Origin: Rhodosorus marinus
Lineage: Eukaryota > Rhodophyta > Stylonematophyceae > Stylonematales > Stylonemataceae
Assembly: GCA_029953675.1 (NCBI GenBank)
Contig: JAMWBK010000003.1
Span: forward strand, 1,674,001 to 1,738,000
Length of the DNA: 64,000 bases
Reading direction: 5' to 3'
Positions 1 to 10,759 of this stretch are shown piece by piece; the stretch's first letter is position 1, and every line of letters begins with the position of its first letter. A program made the translations under genes and the position numbers. The notes beneath the pieces were generated by a model. It did not search any database and had not been told where the DNA came from. It saw only the letters and a program-made list of their open reading frames with translations.

Positions 1-21
1 AGAACAAATTTCTCTTCCAAA

Positions 22-34
22 CTAAGCAGCTGAC

Positions 35-65
<31 letters not shown>

Positions 66-216
66 AACGGCCCCAACCCTCAATACGCCCCTCGCAACTA
101 TTCCCGAAACTGTCCAACTCCTTATCTCCAACAACCCTCTCCTCCCTCCAGCTCTCTAATTGAAAAAGTCTCATCCAGCGTCTCTTCTTCCATTCTCCAG
201 TTAACGATCGTTCCAA
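22..216 (-). CDS. possible first exon of a gene running off the left edge
   Basis: An ATG at 216 opens a basic, Trp-rich 64-codon frame that runs into a TA microsatellite, so only the first 50 or so codons could be real exon. The pyrimidine- and C/A-rich + strand between 220 and 700 resembles the leaders found upstream of other minus-strand genes in this window, which is the main reason to list it. There is no family resemblance and no clear donor site. It may be chance. Confidence 0.15.
37..61. repeat. (TA)n microsatellite
   Basis: About 12 uninterrupted TA dinucleotides. Nothing else is visible in it. Confidence 0.95.
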
Positions 217-478
217 ATTCAGCTTCAGACAAAGAAGCCTTCCGACACATCAACCAAACAACCAACAGCTCCACACAGTTACCTCAACACCTTCCACTTC
301 CTTGTCTAACAAGCGTTGCTACCTCAATGCCCTTCTACTCCTCAAACCCGTCCGCCTGGTATACAGAACACGAAACAGTTTGCTTGTGGAAGCCTTCAAA
401 ACTGGACTACCGTCCAACCAAACCTCTCAAACTTCAGCTCGCAAATCGCCTTTCGTCTTCCCTCCGCACTGGAAGTTC

Positions 479-655
479 CAAAGCAACCAGCCTTTAGTCC
501 TTTTCTTATCAAATACACTCTTAACTCCTGATCTCCCACCGTCTCCAGAGCTCTCTTCGATAAACATGAAAAGTATCAAGCCCAGCGTCACCCAAAACAA
601 CCAGCTTAATGTCCTTTTCTTATCAGAGACACTCTCTAGCTCCTGATCTCTCACC
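479..655. repeat. short direct repeat, two copies
   Basis: A segment of about 60 bp at 479-540 recurs, with substitutions, at 594-655. Both copies share the core TCCTTTTCTTATCA and end in CTCCTGATCTC followed by a CACC-like end. The region around it (about 220-1387) shows no gene that I can support. Confidence 0.7.
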
Positions 656-1387
656 CTGTTCAACAGTGTACACCTAGCCGTGCTCGTCCCTTTTACCTCC
701 ACCAAATCGGCTTCCGACCCAACAAACTCGAGGGCTCTCTTCAAGGCCCACGTTACTTAAAAGGATTGCGTTAACAAGAGAAGTGTTCTCTATGCTTTTC
801 AAAGGTCTGTACGTTCTCATCTCGACGTTCATAAGCAGCTTGCCAGACCACGAACGTCGAGAGCTGATCCCCCTCAGCGTTCTTTTATTTCTAGAATATT
901 CTCTTCATTTTAAGTTTGAAGTCAATGAGGGCTTTGCTGAGCACTGAATTGGAAGAGTTTCGATAGATATTTTTGGTCTGCCTGAATCGGATCTGTTAGT
1001 CCTACAGCGCTGCCTTGGATAAAATAGAGAGACCCTCTCTGTAACGCCACCGGTATGGCTCCAACGCAAACTCAACCCGTTCCGACAAGGCTCCGGCGTC
1101 AGGGTTGGTGACAAATGATGTGTGTGGGGTTGAAGATCAGGCTATTGGCTTGTGTGAGTTGTCCGAGGAGAATACTGGAGAGTCTATTCACTTGTTCAAC
1201 AAGCACTGCACTGCGTTGGATAGGGCGTACAGAATTCATCAGGAGCATCGCCAGCTAGCTTCAGTTCCAACTCAACCGTGCCGCTGAATGGCTGTGGCAA
1301 TTTAGAACTGTTAAATGCAAAGGAAATGTGGATATTCTAGAGAATCGGAATAGGCTGATGTTCATTGTGACCGTGAACGAAAGCCTG

Positions 1388-1747
1388 TCACGGCAAGGGT
1401 TGTAGGATGGTGAGCCCTGACTGGCGCACCGGCTTGAGAATTACTGTCGCTTTCGAGTTTGCTGCCTCCCGTGAAGCGCGATCTAGTAGTTTTTTCATCT
1501 GGTTCAGCCGTTTTCTGTGTTCCAGAATAGCAAACCTGAACGGCTCCACCGTCGTGAGATGAGCTTCGTTCTTATTCGTAGGGTTATCGGGCTCCGTCAG
1601 GTTTTGCCTTGGTTTGGCCAGCTGATGAATCAATATCCTTAGGAAATTGTTCACTTTGACACGAAACTCTTCCCTGAAAGCCCAATAGAAGTAGGACACT
1701 CTTAAGGCAGTTTTGTTCCCAGTTACAAGTAGTATTTTGTTATACAA
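1388..1747 (-). CDS. putative coding exon, unrecognised
   Basis: This minus-strand frame of about 119 codons lies just 3' of the mitochondrial carrier gene. The part after a plausible acceptor (TTTCAG at about 1680) has a normal soluble-protein composition and ends in a basic, probably helical stretch with KKLLDR. The first codon of the frame is TTG, so a 5' exon would be needed, and I found none between here and the carrier's last exon. It resembles no family I know. It could be a small gene or a chance open frame in the 3' region of the carrier. Confidence 0.25.
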   Translation of the reverse strand: MYNKILLVTGNKTALRVSYFYWAFREEFRVKVNNFLRILIHQLAKPRQNLTEPDNPTNKNEAHLTTVEPFRFAILEHRKRLNQMKKLLDRASREAANSKATVILKPVRQSGLTILQPLP

Positions 1748-1810
1748 AGAAAATGCTCACTCAAAAACGTGAGCAGGCCATTCAGCCTGTTGCTTATGAT
1801 ACACATCAGC

Positions 1811-2873
1811 TTAGCCTGAAGACACCGCGTTTGGAGGGATGCCGAACGAAGTCCGGATGGATGTGCGTGCCGCCTCGAAAACGCAGAAGAAAATAGCTGT
1901 CAGGGGGCCGATGATGGCAACCCTAGCTCCGACGCCTCTGTACAGGGCGAAGAATCCTTCCTCTTTGACAATGCTCAACGCAGCTTGACGAATTCCTGCT
2001 TCCGCTACAGGTCCAGTCATTAGCCGAGTCTTCAGCACATCCACCGGGCATGTCAAGCCAGCGCTAATACCTCCAGCTATCCCCCCGAGCGCTAAGGATT
2101 CTGGAGCGGTGAGTTCTCGCTCCTGCAAGAATGGCGATTCAAGGAAACTACGCCTTAGAAAGATCTGCTTTCCTTACAAGCGCTCGTATGTCAAGGATGC
2201 AAGTGCTTACCCCGACTTGTTTGCGCACAAACGTCTTCAGCCCGTCATAGATTACCATTTCAATCATCGTGAAAGGGATATCTCTGGAGACCGTGGCGAG
2301 CCACCCACGGTACAAGGATTTGACTCCGCCAGTTCGCCATGCACTGGTTAAAGCAGTGCGAAGAGAAGTTGCCCCGCTGGATGCCTGCATCCGCTGCTTC
2401 ATTCCTTCCCACGGAACATCTGTTTAAGCGAGCAATGAATACGGGTCAGACGCCAGCTAATGAAAGACTGTCCGTAGACTCGAAATTGGTACAGAATACT
2501 TACACAGCGAAGAAGCAGAGAGTGCGCAAAAACTTGCCGCTGCTGCTCTGTAAACAGCCGCATAGGCAGCATGGACAGAACCCATCCCCTTCGTGATTGC
2601 CTGGTACATGGAAAACTTGAGCGCGCTTGCGACAGAGGTTCCGATAAGAATGGGCTTCAGGCCAGTTAAGAGGCTGCCCTGCAAGTTCGTGTTTCCAAAA
2701 ATCGCAAAGCGTAAGGCGGGTAGGCCAACCAACTTGGACGCTTGAAGGCGCGTTTTGACGGTGTCCAGAGGGTGGGTCAGGGACGTCGCACAACCAGCCG
2801 CGAGTCCGGCCGAAATTGCGTCTATTCCGATTTCCAACGCCGGCCTGCTCCTCCTCACTTGTACAACACTCAT
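1811..2873 (-). CDS. mitochondrial carrier family protein, S-adenosylmethionine-carrier-like
   Basis: This is an inner-membrane solute carrier (SLC25 family). The exons are 2873-2504, 2419-2211 and 2122-1811, with introns of 84 and 88 bp, giving 296 aa, the usual length for the family. The three repeats each show the carrier signature: PLDTVKTRLQ, PWEGMKQRMQ and PVDVLKTRLM. The second one, with its KQRMQ ending, and the third, of the DVLKTRLM type, are the forms seen in mitochondrial and plastid S-adenosylmethionine carriers, hence the substrate guess. The ATG at 2873 is the first Met after stops and is followed by a short basic leader. The + strand from 2880 to 3560 is strongly C/A-rich (G/T-rich leader on the sense strand). 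Carrier identity is secure; SAM as the substrate is an inference. A close relative with another substrate is possible. Confidence 0.88.
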
Positions 2874-3283
2874 TTCGAGACGAAAAGCTCAGACTCAAAG
2901 CCCCTCGATCCTCAGCAAAAAAAAAAATATAAGAAAAGGACAGGCCGCGTTAAACCCGGACTCGGCAAGTCAGGAACAACACAGAAACAAAACCCTCCCA
3001 AAACCCTCCCAGCCGCCAACTTCCACGCCCCAAAAATAACACCTCGACTTTTCAAGCCTCTAAAACCAAAATCAGAGCCGAAGCGACCACCTCAGCCCTT
3101 CCCCTCCGACCCAAACCACCTCCCCACCCAGATCCAGACGAGCACATCAGCCCTATTCAAAACCAAAAACCCAAAGCTCTCATCCTCCTATGCGTCAACA
3201 CCCCCCACTTGCTCCTCTCCTATTCTCCAAAATTACTTCACCTCAAACAACTTTCACAAAACCTCCAATCACCTCCCACACCC

Positions 3284-3412
3284 TTCACCCCAACCAACGC
3301 CAGAACCCCGTACTCCTCCCACACCCGTCACCCCAACCACCGCCAAAATCCCATACTCCTCCCACACACATCACCCCAACCACCGCCAAAACCCCATACT
3401 CCTCCTCCTCCT
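3284..3412. repeat. tandem repeat, about 43 bp x 3, in C/A-rich leader DNA
   Basis: Three adjacent units contain CACCCCAACCACCGCCA or a close variant, followed by CCCATACTCCTCC. Several long plus-strand frames cross the array, but they are low-complexity by-products of a G-poor strand and I do not call them genes. 3660-4520 holds no supported gene. Confidence 0.8.
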
Positions 3413-4524
3413 CCCGCCCTCCCCCCACAATCTCATTTCCCAACCCCAACTGAAACGAAAACCTCCATCATCGCTCTGCTCACCGAACCTTCCCGTCCCA
3501 ACTCCGTAGTTCTCCCATCGGACGGGAAACTCCTTTACCTTACCTACCCTCCCCGTACCAAAGAAAAACAAGCGGGTTTCTGTATTTTTATATTCAAAAA
3601 ACGGCTTGTTGAAAAAATATCGCAAATAAAATCTATCCCCGAATCTATGACCCCTTGAATTTTTAATACTAAATATCTTTTTCTCGGTAAAACTCTTTTA
3701 TTATGAATGGAAAACGAGAGGCGTTTTCCCTGTCGTGACAAGGGACGCACGATCTAAGAATCCTTGAAAAAAGAAATGAAAAACAAATATCGGGGACGAC
3801 AGGCGGGAATCCTTTGTTTCATACACCAAAAAAAAGAAGAAAAAGTCTGACATCATGAGAGGTTCCAACCCTCTCGTTTTTTTGCATTGTTAGAGGGTCG
3901 CATAAATATTATTTTAATACGTGAATTGGGAGTAAAATGTTCTAAAAAATATCCATCTCGATCGATTCGGTGTCAGCCCGCAAGAGGTGGGAGCTCCAAC
4001 GACTCGTGGATAAACATGAGAAATTAAAAAAAGTGGGGTACAAAAATCAAAACTTTCGTTTTGCTTCTATATATATAATGTATTTAAGGCATAGCGTGTT
4101 TCGAGAGTTTGAGTATAGGGGGGGTATGTCAATTTTAAGTTTGGTGGTGGGGATGCCAATTATCGCATACATTGAAAAGGGAGGTTTGTGGGTTTTTGAG
4201 CGTGAGGAGGAGGATTTTGGATGAAAAGTCTCCGAAACCCTCAAACTCAAAAACACCTTTGGCTGTTGTCCTCTGGTAGCAGACATTCCTCGCTTCCCTC
4301 CCCCCCCCCTCTCCAACTCACAAGCAATGGATCAGAATGCTCCTATCTAAGCAAGTTCGCTGCGTACAATAGCCCAAGGCGGAATGGTGGATTCCGTATT
4401 GTTCTGTTCACAGATGTGGTGTCAACTCCACGTACTCTGATAGTCGCAACGCGAAACGGTTCGATGAAGGAAACTCATGCTTGATTTCAATCCCCGCAAA
4501 CACCCCCAGTTGGTTGCCAGTAAG

Positions 4525-4955
4525 ATGGGAACGAGTCAGTCCACACCCTGGACCGTTACGGGGTTGTCTATAGAAGGATATCGAGGTAAGTCTCTTCGAA
4601 AACTGCCGCGTTCTCAGTGGGAGGGCTCGTCTGCTACGGCTGGGTATCTGAGTTCTATTCTCAGCCACGCCCTCATGCCGTGCATCTTCGATGTGAACAG
4701 ATATGGATTTCATTTCCACGGCCCCTCGGCGTTCCACGCGCTTCCTCGTCTCATACTAACACGGTTGCTCTTTCTTTTATGGCAGTTCAGACATCTGCAA
4801 GAGGTTGTTATGAGATACATAGTATAACTAACCAAATTCACTGTTCGAAGATGCTCCTCCCTCTCTTCAGGAGTCAAGTTAAGTTTGCATCTGTGCGGAA
4901 TGCAGCTGCTGCATTCTCCGACGCAAAGAAGCTGCGTAAAGAATTCCGTTCATAG
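4525..4955 (+). CDS. possible small two-exon gene with N-terminal MGTSQS
   Basis: Proposed exons are 4525-4585 and 4786-4955, giving 76 aa. The donor is CGAG|GTAAGT, the acceptor is TATGGCAG, and the phase is kept across the 200-bp intron. The protein starts MGTSQS, a plausible N-myristoylation site, and ends in a helical, basic tail (SDAKKLRKEF). The + strand just upstream (4030-4220) is G/T-rich, like the leaders of other plus-strand genes here. No family is recognised. The alternative is that this is non-coding DNA with a lucky pair of splice motifs. Confidence 0.3.
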
Positions 4956-5051
4956 TTGATTCAAATACGTCCTAATTCTCAACTTGTGTAATAACTAAGC
5001 TCGATGATGTTTAACTATTCCGCTGCTGGTACATGGTTCCTGTTTTGAAGG

Positions 5052-5932
5052 TTAGAACATGTCTTCAATATCAAAACCGATGTACGGCAGTTCTTCGCCT
5101 TTTACGAGGGCGTTGAGATCATCTTCCAGAACAGACACAGGGATTTTGCCTATCAACGTGGTTTGAAGCTGTAGTTGGAAAGGGAAGGAGATGTTAGCGG
5201 GTCTTCCGGGTGGGGAACTCTTTCCAATAGAAGCGTTTACTCCCGCGATTTCTCTCGAATTGAACTTACTTTACCGTCAGCGTCGAGAAGAGCGAAATGG
5301 GGAACTCCATCAACGCGGTACTTGTACAGTAATTCCCTGTAGTTTGGGTTTTCTCCATTCATAACAACGAAGTTCACTGAACCCGCAAATTCTGTCTCGA
5401 GCTTGGATACTTTTGGAGCCATCTTCATACAGCTTTCACACCAGTCCGCGTAGAATTCGAGCACAGTTGGTTTTGCGTTCGATACAGCGACCTGAGACGT
5501 ACGTAGTCAAGGCGATGTATGATTGAGCCTACCAAGAACAAGAACTTTGTACAAAAGGAAAAACCTGCTAGCCCATTGACTCGTAAGGCCTCCTACCTCA
5601 TAGGTGGGAGATAGCTGCTCCATTCCATGCAGCATTGTGATCGGATTTCCCAGTGTATACTTTTCGCCAAGATAAAATGCGACACCAAGAACTACTCCGA
5701 GGAACGCCTTTGCAATTTTCTGTCTCATTTCAACTCGACCTTCGATCTCCACTCTTTGCACGTCAGCCTTAAACTGATCCTTCTCCTCCTCAACATCCCT
5801 CCCCAAAGCTTTCGCCATCTTCTCCTGAACCGTGAGCTCAGGCTTCTCACTCATTCGCACTCGGCATACTCGATTCGTTGTCGCCTTCCTCGGTCTTCCA
5901 ACCACCAAACCAGCACCCACAAACAATAACAT
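5052..5932 (-). CDS. HCF164: thylakoid membrane thioredoxin-like protein, HCF164/TxlA family
   Basis: The exons are 5932-5597, 5491-5270 and 5168-5052, giving 224 aa, all joined in phase 0. In order: a short basic leader that could be a plastid transit peptide, one membrane segment at about residues 74-90, then a thioredoxin fold with the active site WCESC (Cys130/Cys133) inside FYADWCESC, and the cis-Pro in GVPHF. The C-terminus (GKIPVSVL followed by ALVKGEELPY) follows the pattern of plant HCF164 and cyanobacterial TxlA. In plants HCF164 passes reducing equivalents into the thylakoid lumen, to cytochrome f/CcsX and photosystem subunits; that role is inferred here. I chose the ATG at 5932 because the longer frame begins with TTG. 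Confidence 0.88.
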
Positions 5933-6335
5933 CTTTGCTACTTTCACTTTTAAAAAAACCAGTCCAGCGTCATAAAACAAAACAAAACACAAACAGAACC
6001 AAAAACCACCTCAAATCCGTTCCAGAACGCTCTTCAAATACAGCAAAATCCGCTTATCACCTTCAAAAACAAAATACGTTCCTCACAACTCACCAACTCC
6101 AATCAAACTCTCCTACAATAATATGCATAGTACACAACCAGTGTCGAAAGAAGCTCAAGCCTTCCCTTCCACCACACTCACCAAGTCCCTCGCTTTCTAT
6201 ACTTCCTCGTTCAATCCCTAAAACGCAGTCCTCTTCTAAAAGCTGTAAGAAAGGCTAAGGTCGTTAATAAAGTTCCAACGACCACAAAGAAAAATCCAAG
6301 ACTCCTAAACGCTCTGTCTGAATCCTTCCTCGTCA

Positions 6336-7655
6336 AATACTGTCTCTACCTCACTGAGTACGAGCAGTAGTGGCTGCTGTATTCAACGCTCACTAAACGG
6401 ATGCCTAGTGCGCAAACCCTGGGAAGAAGAAGAAAGCAATGGGACGGGCGCATCTGCATCTCCTAGAATAAGGCCGAAGTATAAAGATCAGCGTCCAATA
6501 CTGTCTCTACCTCACTGAGTAAGAGCAGTAGTGGCTGCTGCATTCAAAGCTCACTAAACGGGTGCCCAGTGCGCAAACCCCGGGGAAGAAGAAAGCAATT
6601 GGACGGGTGCGTCTCTTAGAGTAAGACCGGAGTACAAAGATCAGCGTCCAATACTGTCTCTACCTCGCTGAGTAAGAGCAGTAGTGGCTGCTGTATTCAT
6701 AGCTCACTACACGGATGCCTTGTGCACAAACCCTGGGAAGAAGGAAAGCTAATGGGACGGGTGCGTCTCCTAGACTAAGGCCGAAGTACAAAGATCAGCG
6801 TCCAATACTGTCTCTACCTCACTGAGTAAGAGCAGTAGTGGCTGCTGTATTCAAAGCTCACTAAACGGGTGCCCAGTGCGCAAACCCTGGGAAGAAGAAG
6901 AAAGCAATTGGACGGGTGCGTCTCTTAGAGTAAGACCGGAGTACAAAGATCAGCGTCCAATACTGTCTCTACCTTACTGAGTAAGAGCAGTAGTGGCTGC
7001 TGTATTCATAGCTCACTACACGGATGCCTTGTGCACAAACCCTGGGAAGAAGGAAAGCTAATGGGACGGGTGCGTCTCCTAGACTAAGGCCGAAGTACAA
7101 AGATCAGCGTCCAATACTGTCTCTACCTCACTGAGTAAGAGCAGTAGTGGCTGCTGTATTCATAGCTCACTACACGGATGCCTCGTGCGCAAACCCTGGG
7201 AAGAAGGAAACCTAATGGGACGGGTGCGTCTCCTAGACTAAGGCCGCAGTACAAAGATCAGCGTCCAATACTGTCTCTACCTCACTGAGTAAGAGCAGTA
7301 GTGGCTGCTGTATTCAAAGCTCACTAAACGGATGCCTAGTGCGCAAACCCTGGGAAGAAGAAGAAAGCAATGGGACGGGCGCGTCTCTTAGCCACAGGCC
7401 GCAGTACAAAGATCAGCGTCCAATACTGTCTCTACCTCAGTGAATAAGAGCAGTAGTGGCTGCTGTATTCAAAGCTAATTAAACGGATGCCTAGTGCGCA
7501 AACCCTGGGAAGAAAGAGAAAGCAATGGGAAGTGCGCGTCTCTTAGAGCAAGACCGCAGTACAAAGATCGGCGTCTAATAGTGTCTCTACCTCACTGAGT
7601 AAGAGCAGTAGTGTCTGCTGTATTCATAGCTCACTATACGGATGCCTACTTCGCT
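6336..7655. repeat. 154-bp tandem repeat array, nine copies
   Basis: Units begin with AATACTGTCTCTACC (last copy AATAGTGTC) at about 6336, 6497, 6650, 6804, 6959, 7113, 7267, 7422 and 7577. Spacing is 161, 153, 154, 155, 154, 154, 155 and 155 bp, and the last copy is partial. Each unit holds GCAGTAGTGGCTGCTG, a small imperfect inverted repeat. Units alternate: those at 6497 and 6804 share ACGGGTGCCCAGTG, while those at 6650 and 6959 share ACGGATGCCTTGTGCA, so a two-unit (about 308 bp) module was itself duplicated. No reading frame is kept across units and there are no CRISPR-like short repeats. Confidence 0.95.
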
Positions 7656-8249
7656 TCCTTCGTTGCACTCTGCGGTTCGATATACTATGACTAGATGTTG
7701 AGCAGGTAATGTCAAGTCTGGAAGGGCCGGTACAGCATTAATCTTTCCAGGCCTTTTGATGACGGAAAGACAGTCCGATGAAGCTGCTGAGTCAAGTTTT
7801 CAGGGACTCTGCATGAAATTTCGATGATTAAGATTCGGAATCACTGTAGTCCTCGCGGCATGTAAAAGTGACGAGTAGGTTAACCGATACTCAAGTGAAC
7901 CCTCAAGGAAGGAGATCAGGGAATAGAATGAAAGAACGGAAGTTGCTTTGGGTGTGTATCGAGATCCGGGTGGAATGTTTTCGTCTGATTTGGATTGCCT
8001 TTTACATAGACTCAGTGGGTTTCACCCGCCCCCGCCCCCACCAGCACTGCGATCTTTGTCTCGGGAGACCTTTGAGGGTGGGTATGTCCCGCTCTAGGTC
8101 ATTTCCTTGTTCGGGAGAGTGAGAGAGAAGTCCAAGACGGATGCACGGCGTTGCCCGCTGAATAACTCGGCCAAGCTGAACCTGCGCATTAGTCTCAAAA
8201 ACAGTTCTCAGACGAAAAGCGGGGAAAATGGATGTATTTCGATAGCCTT

Positions 8250-8525
8250 TCAGGAAACACGTCTGTGGAAGAGGTCCATCCTGGAACGCATGCGGGAGAG
8301 ACACTGATCCTCGAAGGCTTCCACAAAGTCGTCTTCCTGTGGGAGCGGCACCAAGAGTGACAGAGGCTCTGAAACTACGTGCTTCTGTCGTGGATGGTTC
8401 CCGAGAGCTTTTTGTTCTGCTGAAATTTCCAACTTCTGGGAGGCGTCCTGTTGATCGTCAATGACTCGACGATAAATACGGCCTTGACCGTCCAGACTTG
8501 GCATCGCTTCTGAACATATGCTCAT
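8250..8525 (-). CDS. putative 91-aa protein, unrecognised
   Basis: An ATG at 8525 opens a 91-codon frame with balanced composition, including GRIYRRVIDD near the N-terminus and an acidic segment (LPQEDDFVEAFEDQ) later. GRIYRRVIDD faintly recalls the start of TFIIA large subunits, but the following residues do not fit. The frame could continue by splicing into coding-like sequence at 8002-8240. Function unknown. The region 7656-8001 shows nothing I can support. Confidence 0.3.
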   Translation of the reverse strand: MSICSEAMPSLDGQGRIYRRVIDDQQDASQKLEISAEQKALGNHPRQKHVVSEPLSLLVPLPQEDDFVEAFEDQCLSRMRSRMDLFHRRVS

Positions 8526-8730
8526 GATATGGTCCTAAATCTTTCCTCTGAAGTCGTTCAATCCGCGCCAAGATTCTAAAAATCCATCGGTTTTGTGAGG
8601 GTTAGATTGGAGTGTTTAAGAAGTCGTCTCCTTCCTAGACTCTGGAAAGTGGGTGGGTCGTCATCATAGGTCGACGGCAGAGGTCGACGTAGGCTACGGA
8701 GGATTCGGTGCTTTCAACGAGAACTTGAGA

Positions 8731-9063
8731 ATGATATCTCGTTCAATAGCTTCGATTTGCTTTCTCAGAGCGGACGGTTTACTTCTGCTCAGGGCAATAT
8801 CTGGCGTTTCTACATGGAAGAGCACTGGACGTCGGACGAGAGGGATTCGATGGATGTGCACGGAGTCGTCGAGCACTGTAAAAAAAATTCCGACGAAGGA
8901 CCTGTGGAAGGATGGAAGGTACGGCAAATGCTTGATATGTGATAAACCCGTTCAGTTCCCGGGACTTAGCCACTGGAAGTGCGAGTCTTGTGGATGGGTT
9001 GCTAGGGAGGATCCGATGAATGCAAAGGAAGCCAAAGAGGAGGAAGAAACAGACTTTAAGTAA
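8731..9063 (+). CDS. putative zinc-ribbon protein exon
   Basis: The plus-strand frame ends with a possible zinc ribbon, CLICDKPVQF followed by KCESCGW, i.e. two CxxC pairs about 13 residues apart, then an acidic tail (AKEEEETDF). The start is unclear: the first ATG in frame is 8731, but the N-terminal 50 residues look weak and could be intron. The final codons carry GTAAAC, so the exon might splice onward into 9100-9660 rather than stop. No family assigned. Confidence 0.3.
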   Translation: MISRSIASICFLRADGLLLLRAISGVSTWKSTGRRTRGIRWMCTESSSTVKKIPTKDLWKDGRYGKCLICDKPVQFPGLSHWKCESCGWVAREDPMNAKEAKEEEETDFK

Positions 9064-9093
9064 ACGAGACACCTGCAGACGGGAGCAGTGTGA

Positions 9094-9663
9094 TCTAGAA
9101 GAAATATTCAAGAATCAGAAAAACTCTCAGTCCAAAAAACAGTCCCCATCAAGTTTCGTCATCCAATTGTGGACGGAACCCAGTCAAGAAAACTCATTCA
9201 CGACTTGTTCTCCGCGGAGCCCAAGCTCGAGCCAGTCTCCTCGTGTTCGTTGATCATCCGTACAATCACAGGCGATAGTTTCCATACTCTATGCAGAGTA
9301 CTTTCCTGTCTAGTCGGCAACTATCCCTCCTCTTCAGAACCTAGCGACGGATTGACACCTACTCTAGCACATCGACTGCAGTCCATACTTCATCTATTGT
9401 TGCCGAAGAGCTGCATGGATGATACCAAAAGTGATCAGGACAATACTTTGGAGCACTGTAAGAGGTTGTTACAATACCAAACGTACAATCTCTCTCCAGT
9501 CTCGATTGGTCCACATTGCTCCGACGACCGGTTGATGAGACGTGGGCACCACTCGTCCCAGCGTGCCGGAAGAAGATCTGACATGTACAGGAAGACTGTC
9601 CTGACTAAAATCTTGTTGTCAACGTTTGGAGAGCGTGAAGCTGAACCTGATCGGATCGATTAG
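9094..9663 (+). CDS. putative coding region, unrecognised, possibly continuing the zinc-ribbon gene
   Basis: From 9094 to a stop at 9663 one frame stays open, with normal protein composition (VPIKFRHPIV, SRKLIHDLF). It has no in-frame ATG at its start, so it is either a downstream exon of the gene at 8731 (a 37-bp intron would keep phase, unusually short for this genome) or a gene whose first exon I cannot see. No domain recognised. Confidence 0.25.
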   Translation, partial: SRRNIQESEKLSVQKTVPIKFRHPIVDGTQSRKLIHDLFSAEPKLEPVSSCSLIIRTITGDSFHTLCRVLSCLVGNYPSSSEPSDGLTPTLAHRLQSILHLLLPKSCMDDTKSDQDNTLEHCKRLLQYQTYNLSPVSIGPHCSDDRLMRRGHHSSQRAGRRSDMYRKTVLTKILLSTFGEREAEPDRID

Positions 9664-9880
9664 ACATTCTTTTCTTGGTGCTCTTTCATCGTTACGAAGA
9701 CGGTTTTTGGTATAGGTTTAGGACCGAGGTGCTAGAAGAGGATCTGATCGATTTACTGGACTTGTAAGTCTTTAGTCAGGGTTTTGTTTTGTCGGACCGT
9801 CCTCGAGAAGCTGAAAATCACCGATCGATCGACTCGACAGTCTGTTTTGGAAACTGTTAGAAGAAGAAGACGGGAGCGAC

Positions 9881-10294
9881 ATGGTGAACCGAACGGATGA
9901 ATTTTTTGCCGCGGTAACGAAGGAAATCGAAGGTCTGGAGATGAATCATGTGATTCCGATGCAAAAGAAAGCGTTTTTGTGTAGTGCGGATTGCTGTGAT
10001 GGGAAGACGACCAGGGCGGAAGTGGTTGGGAAATGTGTAGATAACTGTCAGAGGCCTCTTCAATTCATCCAGCAGACCGTGAATAGTGCTGTCCAGCAGT
10101 TGTCGAATAAGTTCTCCGCGTGTGAAGCGCAGTGCCAGGATAAAGCTAACTATATCGCTGAGGACAGATCACAGAAAGCCGCTCGGAGGTTTTATGATAG
10201 GTGCGTTTCTGACTGTGCAGAGAGCTGTGAGAAGCACCTGCCCGAAATGGTTGAACATCTACGTACCGCCGTCGGAGAAGCTGAGCCGTTGTAA
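9881..10294 (+). CDS. FAM136A family protein (DUF842)
   Basis: A single exon of 137 aa, the usual length for FAM136A. The Cys pattern is diagnostic: a CSADCC cluster, then CVDNC, CEAQC, and CVSDC with a further Cys pair, i.e. repeated CxxxC motifs on helices, as in the human protein. Animal FAM136A is a mitochondrial intermembrane-space protein with the twin-CxxxC style of Mia40 substrates. The role here is inferred from the family only. The ATG at 9881 is directly preceded by a purine-rich GAAGAAGAAGACGGGAGCGAC. No intron is seen, unlike nearly all its neighbours. Confidence 0.93.
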   Translation: MVNRTDEFFAAVTKEIEGLEMNHVIPMQKKAFLCSADCCDGKTTRAEVVGKCVDNCQRPLQFIQQTVNSAVQQLSNKFSACEAQCQDKANYIAEDRSQKAARRFYDRCVSDCAESCEKHLPEMVEHLRTAVGEAEPL

Positions 10295-10529
10295 CGAGGA
10301 AATGACAAGTCAGATCAGTTGTTTCTTCTTCGCATTCCACACTACTTCATTCAAAAACTCGGTAAGTTTTGTGAAGATGAGCACGCACTTCAGAGAACCA
10401 CTCCGCTGATGAGCAAACTGGAGATTTGCTACTCAGCAGAAAGGACTGTACTAAAGTAAATGTGAGCTTTGATCCGTGAGCAGACGACGACCGACGACTT
10501 AGACCTAATAAAGACCTAAGGCGTCGGAG

Positions 10530-10748
10530 ATGATCTCCGAACGCGGTATTCATGCTTGTTCAGCTCCTGAGATTTCCCAACAGCGTCTAAAAGCTCCTCG
10601 CCGACGACCAGAATTTGTCGAAAGTTTCTTCGCGCACATGTCAGAGATGCAAAATCAGTTACGAACGCGTTCGCCTCACAACCCGTTGCTACCGTATCAA
10701 AGCTCCTGGCAAAATCAGATCATCGTCGACCAAAACACACACGCGTGA
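10530..10748 (+). CDS. small open frame, uncertain
   Basis: 72 codons from an ATG, basic and Pro/Gln-rich (KAPRRRPEF, SEMQNQLR), with no domain. It sits between FAM136A and the 3' end of the FUSC/ALMT-like gene, so it may simply be shared 3' sequence. Listed only because the composition is not repetitive. Confidence 0.15.
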   Translation: MISERGIHACSAPEISQQRLKAPRRRPEFVESFFAHMSEMQNQLRTRSPHNPLLPYQSSWQNQIIVDQNTHA

Positions 10749-10759
10749 TGCTTAGCGGG

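Noticed and set aside
2742-3509. 255-codon plus-strand frame rich in Pro/Thr/Lys
   Set aside because: It lies in C/A-rich leader DNA where the near absence of G removes stop codons, and it crosses a 43-bp tandem repeat.
6336-7655. CRISPR array
   Set aside because: The repeated unit is 154 bp with no short constant repeat separated by unique spacers, and the genome is eukaryotic.
8250-8525. TFIIA large subunit N-terminus
   Set aside because: GRIYRRVIDD looks similar, but the next 20 residues lack the conserved pattern and no C-terminal acidic beta-barrel region follows.
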